In this document: positions 8,228 to 16,064 of the stretch, piece by piece
Layout: every line of letters starts with the position of its first letter
Position numbering within the stretch: the first letter of the stretch is position 1
DNA from: Dasypus novemcinctus
Lineage: Eukaryota; Chordata; Mammalia; Cingulata; Dasypodidae
DNA length: 64,000 nt
NCBI RefSeq assembly: GCF_030445035.2
Contig: NC_080699.1
Span: 1,674,001 to 1,738,000, forward strand
Reading direction: 5' to 3'
Notes under the pieces: generated by a model
The model's database searches: none
What the model saw: only the letters and a program-made list of their open reading frames with translations
What the model was told of the DNA's origin: nothing
Position numbers and translations under genes: made by a program

Positions 8228-10114
8228 ATGGGGTCTGAGAACTGCGCCAACCCAAGCGGGACCATCCTGACGTTCCGGCCGACCGCCGAGGAGTTCGCCG
8301 ACTTCGCCGGGTACATCGCGCACATGGAGGCCCGCGGCGCGCACCGCGCGGGGCTGGCCAAGGTGGTCCCGCCCGGGGGCTGGCGCGCGCGGCAGACGTA
8401 CGCCGGCCTGGGCGACCTGGTGATCCCCGCGCCGCTGCAGCAGCTGGCCTCGGGCCGCGCGGGCGTGCTCACGCAGTTCCACCGGCGCCGGCGGCCCATG
8501 ACGGTGCGCGAGTACCGCCGCCTGGCCGACAGCGAGCAGCACCGGCCGCCGCCGCACCGCGACGTGGACGAGCTGGAGCGCCAGTACTGGAGGACGCGCG
8601 CCCACGCCGCGCCCGTCTACGCGGCCGACGTCAGCGGCTCGCTCTTCGAGGGCGGCGCGCGGCCCTGGAACCCCGCGCGCCTGGGCACCGTGCAGGACCT
8701 GCTGCAGCACGAGTGCGGGCTGGTCATCGAGGGCGTCAGCACGCCCTACCTCTACTTCGGCATGTGGAGGGCCACCTTCGCCTGGCACACGGAGGACATG
8801 GACCTGTACAGCCTCAGCTACCTGCACCTGGGCGCGCCCAAGACGTGGTACGCCGTGCCGCCGGCGCACGGGCGGCGCCTGGAGGGCCTGGCGGCGCAGC
8901 TCTTCCCGGGCAGCGCGCGCGCCTGCGCCGCCTTCCTGCGGCACAAGGTGGCCCTCATGTCGCCCACCGTGCTGCGCGACAGCGGCATCCCGTGCGGCCG
9001 CGTCACGCAGGAGGCGGGCGAGTTCGTGGTGACCTTCCCCTACGGCTACCACGCGGGCTTCAACCACGGCTTCAACTGCGCCGAGGCCGTCAACTTCGCC
9101 ACGCCGCGCTGGGTGGACTACGGCAAGGCGGCGTCGCGCTGCCGCTGCGGCGAGGCGGCCGTGACCTTCCCCATGGACGCCTTCGTGCGCACCCTGCAGC
9201 CCGAGCGCTACGAGCAGTGGAAGCGCGGGCAGGAGCGCGCCGGCCCGGCCCGCGGCCGCCGCCGCGCCGCCGCCGCCGCGCCCGGCCCCGCGCCCGGCCC
9301 CGCGCCCGCAGCTGCCCGCCGGGGCCGCGGGCGCCGTCGGCGGGAGCCCGGGAGCCGCGAGCCGAGCGCGCAGGGCCCCGCGCCTGGCCCCGCGCCCGGC
9401 CCCGCGCCCGCAGCTGCCCGCCGGGGCCGCGGGCGCCGTCGGCGGGAGCCCGGGAGCCGCGAGCCGAGCGCGCAGGGCCCCGCGCCTGGCCCCGCGCCCG
9501 GCCCCGCGCCCGCAGCTGCCCGCCGGGGGTCGCGGGCGCCGTCGGCGGGAGCCCGGGAGCCGCGAGCCGAGCGCGCAGGGCCCCACCAAGAGGCGGCCCG
9601 CGGGGGGCGCAGCGCGCAGGGCGCCGGGGCCCGAGGCGCAGCCCCCGGCCGGGGCAGGACGCGGGGCGGACGAGCCTGCCCCTGCCAGCCCCCGGCCCCG
9701 GGCTCCCGCCCTCCAGGCCCTGGGGACCCCGCCGGAGCCTGGGTCTCCGATGCTCCCTGGCCCGTTCCTGCCGCTACTGGACACCGTCACCCTGAATCTT
9801 CCCGACTCGGTCCCGCCGCCTCTCCCCAGCGTCGCTGTGCGTCGGGGACCGGTGCCCGGGGATGGTGCTGCGTGCGGCGGCCCTGCCGACCAGGTGCCCG
9901 GGGAGGGTGCTGTGTGCGGCGGCCCTGCCGACCAGGCCGCGGCCGTGCGGTTGGACCACACCTACCCCTCCTGCATCCTGGTCCCAGACGAGGCGCTGGG
10001 ACTTCCTGGGACCCAGACCGTGGTCCCCTGGAGCCAGAGCTAGACACAGCTGCCCTCCGAGTCTGGTGTGTGTCCCTCGCGGAGCCACCTTTACCAGGAG
10101 CCGGTGGCGACTGA
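8228..10114 (+). CDS. KDM4D: KDM4D/KDM4E-type JmjC histone lysine demethylase
   Basis: An intronless ORF, 628 aa as read. Family role: Fe(II)/2-oxoglutarate-dependent removal of di- and trimethyl marks from histone H3 Lys9, in the nucleus. A JmjN domain spans about residues 14-56 and a JmjC domain about 140-307. The iron ligands are H187, E189 and H275, the zinc site is C233, H239, C305 and C307, and the 2-oxoglutarate lysine is K205. These are consistently one less than KDM4A numbering. There is no PHD or Tudor domain, as expected for KDM4D/E, and WRAR, SGSLF and DYGK..S are KDM4D-clade motifs. The start has a G at +4 and matches the family N-terminus. Oddities: S197 replaces the usual Asn, nearly all non-essential Lys are Arg, and there is a 34-residue repeat tail. 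A +1 shift in the third repeat (about 9527) probably makes residues from about 434 non-ancestral; the ancestral frame would stop at 10043. KDM4E is the alternative; residue matches favour KDM4D. Confidence 0.88.
   Translation: MGSENCANPSGTILTFRPTAEEFADFAGYIAHMEARGAHRAGLAKVVPPGGWRARQTYAGLGDLVIPAPLQQLASGRAGVLTQFHRRRRPMTVREYRRLADSEQHRPPPHRDVDELERQYWRTRAHAAPVYAADVSGSLFEGGARPWNPARLGTVQDLLQHECGLVIEGVSTPYLYFGMWRATFAWHTEDMDLYSLSYLHLGAPKTWYAVPPAHGRRLEGLAAQLFPGSARACAAFLRHKVALMSPTVLRDSGIPCGRVTQEAGEFVVTFPYGYHAGFNHGFNCAEAVNFATPRWVDYGKAASRCRCGEAAVTFPMDAFVRTLQPERYEQWKRGQERAGPARGRRRAAAAAPGPAPGPAPAAARRGRGRRRREPGSREPSAQGPAPGPAPGPAPAAARRGRGRRRREPGSREPSAQGPAPGPAPGPAPAAARRGSRAPSAGAREPRAERAGPHQEAARGGRSAQGAGARGAAPGRGRTRGGRACPCQPPAPGSRPPGPGDPAGAWVSDAPWPVPAATGHRHPESSRLGPAASPQRRCASGTGARGWCCVRRPCRPGARGGCCVRRPCRPGRGRAVGPHLPLLHPGPRRGAGTSWDPDRGPLEPELDTAALRVWCVSLAEPPLPGAGGD
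9285..9590 (+). repeat. 102-bp tandem repeat inside the demethylase coding region
   Basis: Three copies with exact 102-bp spacing (the marker CAGCTGCCCGCC starts at 9309, 9411 and 9513). Because 102 is divisible by three, copies 1 and 2 encode the same 34-residue unit, rich in Arg, Gly, Pro and Ala and containing [18 protein letters not shown]. Copy 3 has GGGGGTC where the others have GGGGCC, a net +1 base that changes its frame. The unit core lines up with the RGRG-type stretch that I recall near the C-terminus of human KDM4D, so an ancestral basic patch seems to have been amplified. Confidence 0.9.
9851..9934 (+). repeat. 42-bp tandem duplication in the demethylase 3' coding/UTR region
   Basis: Two near-identical 42-bp copies start at 9851 and 9893, each beginning GGTGCCCGGGGA and ending CCTGCCGACCA. 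In the inferred ancestral frame they read as a repeated [12 protein letters not shown]-like peptide. Being a multiple of three, the duplication preserves any frame. Confidence 0.85.
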
Positions 10115-10567
10115 AGATGTTGCCAAACTCCAGAAACCCCAGAAGCTTCCAGCCCCCCGCGGCTCAGGGCTGCAGTTCCCTCAGTGGAACCCTTTTATCT
10201 CCAGGACTGGGCTTCCCAGGGGACTGGGGGTCTGCTGCTAGACAACCAGGGCCTCGAGTAGCCCCTGGAGTGGCCCTGGTAGGACTCAGACCGTCCTGCA
10301 GCCCGAGGGCAGCGCCGGGAGTGCAGGCATCTGACGTTGCCTCCAGGCATCCACCTGCCCCCGGCCCGCCCTGGCTCTGCCTCTAGCTCGGGCCAGTTGA
10401 GAATCCGCGGCGGTGCCTTCCTGGTCCAGGCCGACCCCGCCCTGGGGGTCACCTGCTGGGCTCCCACCCTGGATGTCCTGTGGCCACAGAGCAGCCCTGG
10501 CACAGCCCTGAAGCGGCCCTCCACCCGTGGACTCTGTCAGCAGGGCTTCGTGGCATTATTAATGTTC

Positions 10568-10573
10568 ATTAAA
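10568..10573 (+). terminator. Polyadenylation signal ATTAAA of the demethylase gene
   Basis: ATTAAA lies at 10568-10573, about 450 bases after the stop, and is followed by a GT-rich stretch (ggtgtgtctctg) at about 10590. It sits exactly where the GC-rich gene block ends and old L1 sequence begins, which supports it as the 3' end. Confidence 0.6.
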
Positions 10574-10639
10574 GAATTTGTTATTCCTGGTGTGTCTCTG
10601 CAAAACAAACAGGTGTACTCTTTACAATATATTTTTGAA

Positions 10640-11160
10640 ATAATTATATAGAAGAGATGGGTCAGAAAGGTTAAAAGATTGGGCAAAGGTCTACCAAGCA
10701 AATACAAAACACAAAATATCAGGCAAACTAGAATCCAGGTCCAAAGGTACATCAAAGAACTCTTTATAATGCTAATAGCAAAAATTTACGATGAAAATAT
10801 GACCGTTATGAATATTCATGAAACTGATAAAGTATAAGTTATAGTACCTAGATGACAAGTTGAATAAGCACATTAAAAATGGGAACTTAAAGCACCTTAC
10901 TTAGTCAAGTGATCAAACATAAGGATACAGAAAACAAACATTAATAATGAGATAGACCTTACATAACTAGTAATAGAGAATCCTTCCTTTTTTCAAGTGC
11001 CAATTGCTCAATCACAAACTTGACAATTAGGGCAAAAAGAAAACATCAAATTATTTTAAAAAAGTGAAAAGTAATGCTCTTTAGTAACAATACAATAAAA
11101 CTAGACGTTAAAAAAATCAGGAATTTTAAAAGTCCTTTACCTGAAAAATTCTCTTCTATA
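10640..11160 (+). mobile_element. Old LINE-1 ORF2 fragment
   Basis: A-rich sense-strand sequence with old L1-like order, for example 'aaaagattgggcaaaggtc' and 'ccttttttcaagtgc' followed by a run of short A-rich stretches. It is too diverged to give a subfamily, and no frame is open. It appears to continue at 12540-13090 and 13490-13800, split by later insertions. Confidence 0.45.
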
Positions 11161-12540
11161 TAAATTTTTTAAAATGAAATTTTATTGATATATATCATTC
11201 ACACGTGAACACACATAAGCAAAAAGTGTATGGTAAAGTTGTGAACTTACAAAACAAACATGCATATCATCATACAGGGTTCCCATATATCACCCCCACT
11301 ACTAATACTTTGCATTGTTGTGAAACATTTGTTACAAATTATGAAATAGCATCATCAAAATATTACTACTAACTATAGCCCATACCTTACATTTGGTATG
11401 TTTTCCAAACTTCCCACCTGATTATTAACACCCTATATTAGTATATATTTTTTATCGTTCATGAGAAAACCTTTGCATATTTACCATTAACCACGGTCCA
11501 TCTTCCACCACTGGATTTACTGTATCATAGAGTCCCATGCTTTGTACAGTCCCTTCAAGTGAGCACTCAGTGGCTCTCATTTTCATCACAGACTTGTGCT
11601 GTCATCACCTCAGTTTTAGGATATTTTCATGACTCCAAAAGGAAAAATCCCATGCCTCCTCATACTCCCCTATTTTTTGTCCCTTGGAATTGATAAATCT
11701 TCTTTGTCATTGCTGCAAATATATTTCAGTATTACTGTTAACTCTGTCCATAAATTACGTTATAGTTTTCCTAAGTATCATCATATTCTTGACACTTTGT
11801 AAAAGAACATTCTTATATCTATACTATTAACAACAATCTTCATCCAACACTGAAATCACTGTTTACATAGTGATTTCACTGTTACATATAGCAGTTTGAT
11901 ATAACTGATGAATTCCAAAAATAGATAATTGGATTATGTTTGTAATCTGATCTGTACCTGGGCATGATTGAGTTATGATTAGGGCATTGAAGCCCCACCC
12001 TTTGGTGGGTGGCGACTCACAGATAAAAGCCATGGCAAAGGACAGAGATAAAGGTTTCTGATGTTGGAGTTTGATGCTGAAAACTTCAGCTGGAGCCCCG
12101 GGAAGTCTGCACGCAGAGGAAAGAGAAACCAGCCCCAGGAAGGAAGGAACCTTCAACCCAGAGAAAAGCAAGCCCCAGGAACATAGGAACCCAGGAAGCC
12201 TGAACCCTCGCAGACGTCGGCAGCCATCTTGCTCCAAATAGACTTTGGTGAGGGAAGTAACTTACGCTTTATGTCCTGGTATCTGTAAGCTCCTACCCCA
12301 AATAAATACCCTTTATAAAAACCAACCAATTTCTGGTAGTTTGCATCAGCACCCCTTTGGCTGACTAGTTTATTCTCTAATTTCCCTTCAATTGACATTT
12401 ACATCCACAGACTACCCCTTTTAGCCATAATCTCATTTATAAATCTGCAGTGTTAGTTATAAACTCACTATAATGTATTACCATTAACTGTTCATTTCCA
12501 CACTTTTATAATAAACCTTATTAAAAATTAAGAGTGTCAG
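11160..12540 (-). mobile_element. LINE-1 3' UTR, antisense, split by a solo LTR
   Basis: The T-rich start (attttattgatatatatc) and the following 'ggttcccatatatcacc', 'cattgttgtgaaacatttg', 'ccaccactggattt' and 'tttgtacagtcccttcaa' stretches match reversed L1 3' UTR sequence similar to that at 915-1500. The element resumes after 12375 with 'ttacatccacagactacc'. The MaLR-type LTR at 11.9-12.4 kb is therefore the younger insertion. Confidence 0.6.
11883..12372 (+). mobile_element. Solo LTR, ERVL-MaLR-like (copy B), inserted in an L1 tail
   Basis: About 490 bp, same family and layout as copies A and C: a TTTGATAT motif near the 5' end, a CAGATAAAAG TATA-like box in the middle, a 'cagccatcttgctcc' segment, and AATAAATACC near the 3' end followed by GGCTGACTA. 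The outer ends are less clear than in copies A and C, and no convincing target duplication was found. A fossil with no internal genes. Confidence 0.6.
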
Positions 12541-12639
12541 CTCCTATTCTCAACCCACAACTCTTAAGTTAGAAGGAAACACAAATCAAAATTGTAAAAT
12601 TCCTAGAAAACCAGAACTCAGGACACATATTTGTTAGCA

Positions 12640-12828
12640 GAATGACCCTCTGGAGCCAGAGAGCCTGATTTTGAATCCCAGCTTGGGCCAATGACTGAAC
12701 TTCACAGTGACCCAGTTTCCTCAAGTGCAGGGCTGGTTTATACAGCACCTACAGCTTCATGTTGTTCGAGTTCTAAGAGTTACTACTTGTAATGTGTGAA
12801 GATCAGTGCTGGGACATAAGCACTGTAG
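12640..12828 (+). repeat. MIR SINE
   Basis: Near full length in order: 'tggagccagagagcctgatt', 'tttgaatcccagcttgg', 'ccagtttcctcaagtg' and 'cagtgctgggacataagcac'. Diverged but clear. Confidence 0.7.
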
Positions 12829-12839
12829 AAAAATTGTTT

Positions 12840-13090
12840 AGACTAAATATTAATTAACTGGTGCAAGAATCTATAGAATTTTTTAAAAAGGCAGTCAAAT
12901 ACTTTATTGGTAAAATTAAAACATTAAAATTAAGTGGATTAAGCTCTGACTCAAAAATATAGTAAAAAAGTACACTGAAGAAAGGTAGAAGGAAGGAATT
13001 ACTACAGATATAAGCAAAAATTAATGAGTTGAAAAACCAAAAAAAAAAAAAATTAGTATAACTGAAATACAGAAAGGTGTCAAATGATAT
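12840..13090 (+). mobile_element. Old LINE-1 fragment (continuation)
   Basis: A-rich sense-strand L1-like sequence with no open frame, interrupted at 13107 by a SINE. It probably belongs to the same old L1 as 10640-11160. Confidence 0.35.
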
Positions 13091-13106
13091 ACTTCAAAAA
13101 TCATTA

Positions 13107-13195
13107 GCTGATGTGGCTCAGTGGTTGAGCACCAGTTTCCCACATACAGGACAGAGGCCCAAGGTTCAATTCCCCATGCTGGTACCTCGAAAAAA
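13107..13195 (+). mobile_element. Short tRNA-derived SINE with target duplication
   Basis: A single tRNA-like unit of about 80 bp: an A-box-like 'tggctcagtggttgag' and a B box 'ggttcaattcc', then 'ggtacctcg' and an A-tail. The 11-bp target duplication AAAAATCATTA occurs at 13096-13106 and 13196-13206. It is related to the xenarthran DAS SINE heads and has no long body. Confidence 0.8.
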
Positions 13196-13206
13196 AAAAA
13201 TCATTA

Positions 13207-13475
13207 AGGAAATGTTAGATTGTATATATGCTGCTAGAAAAAATTTTTTAAAAATCCAAGGAACTGCACAGCATAAACAGTGAGCCCTGAGTTAAACCAT
13301 GGACTATAGTTAACAGTACAACTATGTAAGGTCTAATCTACATAGGTTTGATTATAGAAACTGATATTCTCTAAATAACAACAAAAAATAGTACAATTAT
13401 AAAAATGGACTTTTATCAATTTTATCGAATGTACCACACCAATGCAAGGTGTTAATAATAGGGTAGTATATGGAA
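13207..13475 (+). mobile_element. LINE-1 3' UTR fragment, sense
   Basis: Contains 'ctgcacagcataaacag', 'ccatggactatagttaac', 'ccacaccaatgcaaggtg' and 'taataatagggtagta', which read as an L1 3' UTR of the lineage seen reversed elsewhere in the window. No terminal A-run is kept. Confidence 0.5.
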
Positions 13476-13489
13476 AACATGTATTTTAG

Positions 13490-13800
13490 TACCAGATAAC
13501 TTTTTAAAAGCAGCTATTTCCAAATTTATTCCAATTTTTAAAGTGAGTACAATATTGATAGAAAAACCTAAAAAATTAACAAGAGATAACTATAAACAAA
13601 ACTTATTTATGGACATGAGCAAACTAACATTAAAAGAATGGCATGATAAAATGGGGATTTATTGCAGGATGGCAAAGATGATTCAAAATTAGGAAACCAA
13701 GTAATATAATTTATTCTATCAATAACCCAAGAGGAAAAGCTATATGATCATTTCCATGTTATAAGGCATTTGATAAAATTCAACACTAAAACAGGAACCA
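13490..13800 (+). mobile_element. Old LINE-1 ORF2 fragment
   Basis: Includes the ORF2 landmark series 'ggggatttattgcaggatgg', 'ctatatgatcatttcc' and 'gcatttgataaaattcaaca' (usual form: gggatttatcccaggaatg ... atatgatcatctc ... gcatttgacaaaattcaac). Sense orientation, frame lost. Confidence 0.7.
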
Positions 13801-14027
13801 ATGACGTCTTTTTAAAAAAATTTTAACATTTAGTTTTAATGGCTACTTCTTAAGATAAAAAACATTTCTCTAGCTTGCTAGCTCAGTCCAAAACCCAATG
13901 TTTTACTTAATGGGAAAATACTGGAGGCGTTTCTGCTGGTAATTAAAGTAGAATTAGAGGCCTTAACCAGTGCAATTCAGTTCTAGAAGACTCCATGGGG
14001 CTCTCCTACTGGAACTTGCCACGATCA

Positions 14028-14206
14028 GCACCAACGCTTCTCACAGTGTGAGAACAGCAAATCAGCACTACTGGGAACTTGTTAGAAAAGCAAATCTAGG
14101 GCCTCACCTTCCAGACATCATTACAAACCCTGGGGTGGGACCCAGCAAGCTGTAACATGTCCTGCAGGTGATTCTGATTCACCTTCAAGTTTTAGAACCA
14201 CTGCTG
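14028..14206 (+). mobile_element. MER5A-like hAT non-autonomous DNA transposon
   Basis: Recognised by 'cttctcacagtgtgag', 'gcactactgggaacttgtt', 'gggcctcacctt', 'ccctggggtgggacccag' and a 3' end 'gttttagaaccactgc', the usual MER5A order. A second MER5-like piece follows at about 14222-14350. Confidence 0.7.
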
Positions 14207-14221
14207 GTCTGCATGGGTTGG

Positions 14222-14350
14222 CAATTCTCAAGAAATTAAGTGAGAATCCCTGGAGGTGAGCCCTAAGTGTCAGCACGTCTGTCTGCTCAAGCGCACCGGG
14301 TGGAATGCAGCCAGGAGATTCCAACACGCAGTCAAGGTTGTGCACCACTG
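14222..14350 (+). mobile_element. Second MER5-like fragment
   Basis: 'caattctcaagaaattaa', 'gaatccctggaggtgagc' and the terminal 'ggttgtgcaccactgc' echo the MER5A pattern, more diverged than the adjacent copy. Confidence 0.45.
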
Positions 14351-14418
14351 CCACAAAGCCTCCCAATTTGCCACAGACGTCTGAGTGCGATCGGCTCAGC
14401 GAGGTTTTAAGGGATATG

Positions 14419-14995
14419 TGATGTAGTGGTTTGATATTACTGATGAATTCCAAGAGGAAATATTGGATTACGTTTGTACACTGGTCTTTTTCTCTGGGTA
14501 TACTAGGGTGTATTGGATTCAGAGGTTTTACTTTTACTTGATCAGATAATGATTAAGGCTTGATTGGGCCACGTCAGTAGGACGTTGCATCCAGGCCCCT
14601 GGGTGGGCAGGGACTCGCAGGAAACGGCACCACAGAGAAGGGAGCTTTGAGCTGGAGCCCAGGAAGTAAGCACATAGAGGAGTAGAACAGCGGAGCCTGG
14701 AAAGAATCAGTCCTCGGAGACAGGCAGAGCCTGTTGCATGATAGTCTACAGCTGACCTTGTGGAGAAAAGAGCAGCTGAGCCCGGAGAGAAACAGCCCGA
14801 GAAGGGAGGAGCCCAGGAAGCCTGAGCCCTCGCAGACGTCGGCAGCCATCCTGCTCCAACACGTGACAATAGACTTTGGTGAGGGGAGCAATTTATGCTT
14901 TATGGTATCTGTAAGCTCCTGCTCCAAATAAATACCTTTATTAAAGCCAATAGATTTCTGGTATTTTGCATCAGCACCCCTTTGGCTAACTAACA
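14419..14995 (+). mobile_element. Solo LTR, ERVL-MaLR-like (copy C)
   Basis: A 577-bp fossil LTR beginning TGATGTAGTGGTTTGATATT and ending CTAACTAACA, with a short flanking duplication TATG (14415-14418 and 14996-14999). The shared family signature with copies A and B includes 'cctcgcagacgtcggcagcc', 'gactttggtgagggg' and AATAAATACC near the 3' end. It is the longest of the three. There is no internal sequence, so it is a solo LTR. Confidence 0.65.
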
Positions 14996-15584
14996 TATGT
15001 GGCAAAGTTGCTTTTACTACCACCTCAACCTGGTGGAAGTGGATGGTTGCAGGTAGCCTTTGGCTCACTGGGTAAACGGTATATGTTTCCTCCAAATTTC
15101 AGAGAGATTCAGTAAGCTTTGTGCCTCTTTCTTAGTATTCAGAGCTTCACTGTGTCCTCAGACCACATGACCATAAAATAACTTGATGAGGTTTAGAAGA
15201 ACCTGTATTTGCGCTTATCTTCCTCGTCTGGTATATTTCTTACTTTCTGTTCTTTTGTTTCTATAAGCGTAACACTGTCAACAAAATAAATCCAGGAGTG
15301 CATGGTGAGCTGGTAAAGGTTTCAGCTAACCAATAGGAGCTGGAGCCAGAGGGGAAAGCCCTGATGTTACACTGCAGCAGTCGGAGTTGTTTTACTCCTT
15401 CTACATTCTGTTCTCTAGTACCATAGAGCAGCAAGCATTATCTACACCAGTAGTACCCTGGGTAGAAGACTGAGCTGGTTTTCTCCAGTAAGTGTATTCT
15501 ACCAGAAACAGCAATGCAAATAGGCATCACCACCTGATTGAGTTTAAATTAGTCCACTGGCTTCTTCCAAAACCCACACATCTT

Positions 15585-16048
15585 TTTTTTTAAAGGTTTA
15601 TTTATTTATTTTCCATCTTCCCCCTTCTTTCCTCCCCCCTCCCCCACCCTCCTGTTTTTGCTGTCTGTGTCCATTTGTTGTGTGATCTTCTGTTTCTACT
15701 TCTCTTTTCTGTCTTCTCTTCTCACTTTCTCCTTTAGGATTCAGAGGGATTCCATCCTGGGGACCTCTGATGGGGAGAGAGGTTCCCTGTCAATTGCGCC
15801 ACTCAGCTCCTGGTCTCCGCTGCGCTTCACCTTGACTCTCTGCTTCGTCGCTCTTTTGCTGCGTCATCATCTTGCTGCGTGACTCACTTGCGTGGGCCCC
15901 ACTCACAAGGGAACTCGGCTCACGCGTGGGCACTGGCTCCCTGTGCAGGCACTTTCTCTTCTTTCTCACCAGGAGGCCTCAGGGATCGGCCCGGGTCCTC
16001 CCATGTGGGAGGCAGAGGCCTTATTACTTGAGCCACATCCGCCTCCCA
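15585..16048 (-). mobile_element. DAS-type SINE, long form, with 16-bp target duplication
   Basis: On the minus strand: a tRNA-like head (gcggatgtggctcaag at 16045-16030, B box region near 15990), a long CG-rich body, and an A/C-rich tail that is the T-rich 15585-15615 on the + strand. Target duplications AAAACCCACACATCTT (15569-15584) and AAAACCCACCCATCTT (16049-16064) differ by one base. At 464 bp it is longer than the copies at 23.9 and 33.2 kb and differs in the body, so it is a distinct subfamily. Confidence 0.85.
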
Positions 16049-16064
16049 AAAACCCACCCATCTT

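Larger units (their letters stand above)
7860..10400. promoter_or_regulatory. CpG-rich island over the demethylase gene
   Basis: From about 7860 the sequence becomes strongly GC- and CpG-rich and stays so through the coding exon and part of the 3' UTR, dropping sharply after 10500. By eye, GC is above 70% with dense CG dinucleotides. It covers the start codon, so it could hold a promoter, but most of it is coding sequence whose third positions are almost all G or C. Confidence 0.6.

Noticed and set aside
8087-9961. Long minus-strand open frame (about 620 codons) opposite the demethylase gene
   Set aside because: It is the antisense shadow of a coding exon with nearly all G/C third positions. 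Its product is low-complexity Ala/Arg/Gly/Pro, with no known motif.
8228-10114. Calling the demethylase KDM4E because of its position next to ENDOD1
   Set aside because: Where human KDM4D and KDM4E differ (from memory), most residues here match KDM4D, with some KDM4E-like or ancestral KDM4A-like. Only one copy is visible, so paralogue identity stays open; a tree would decide.
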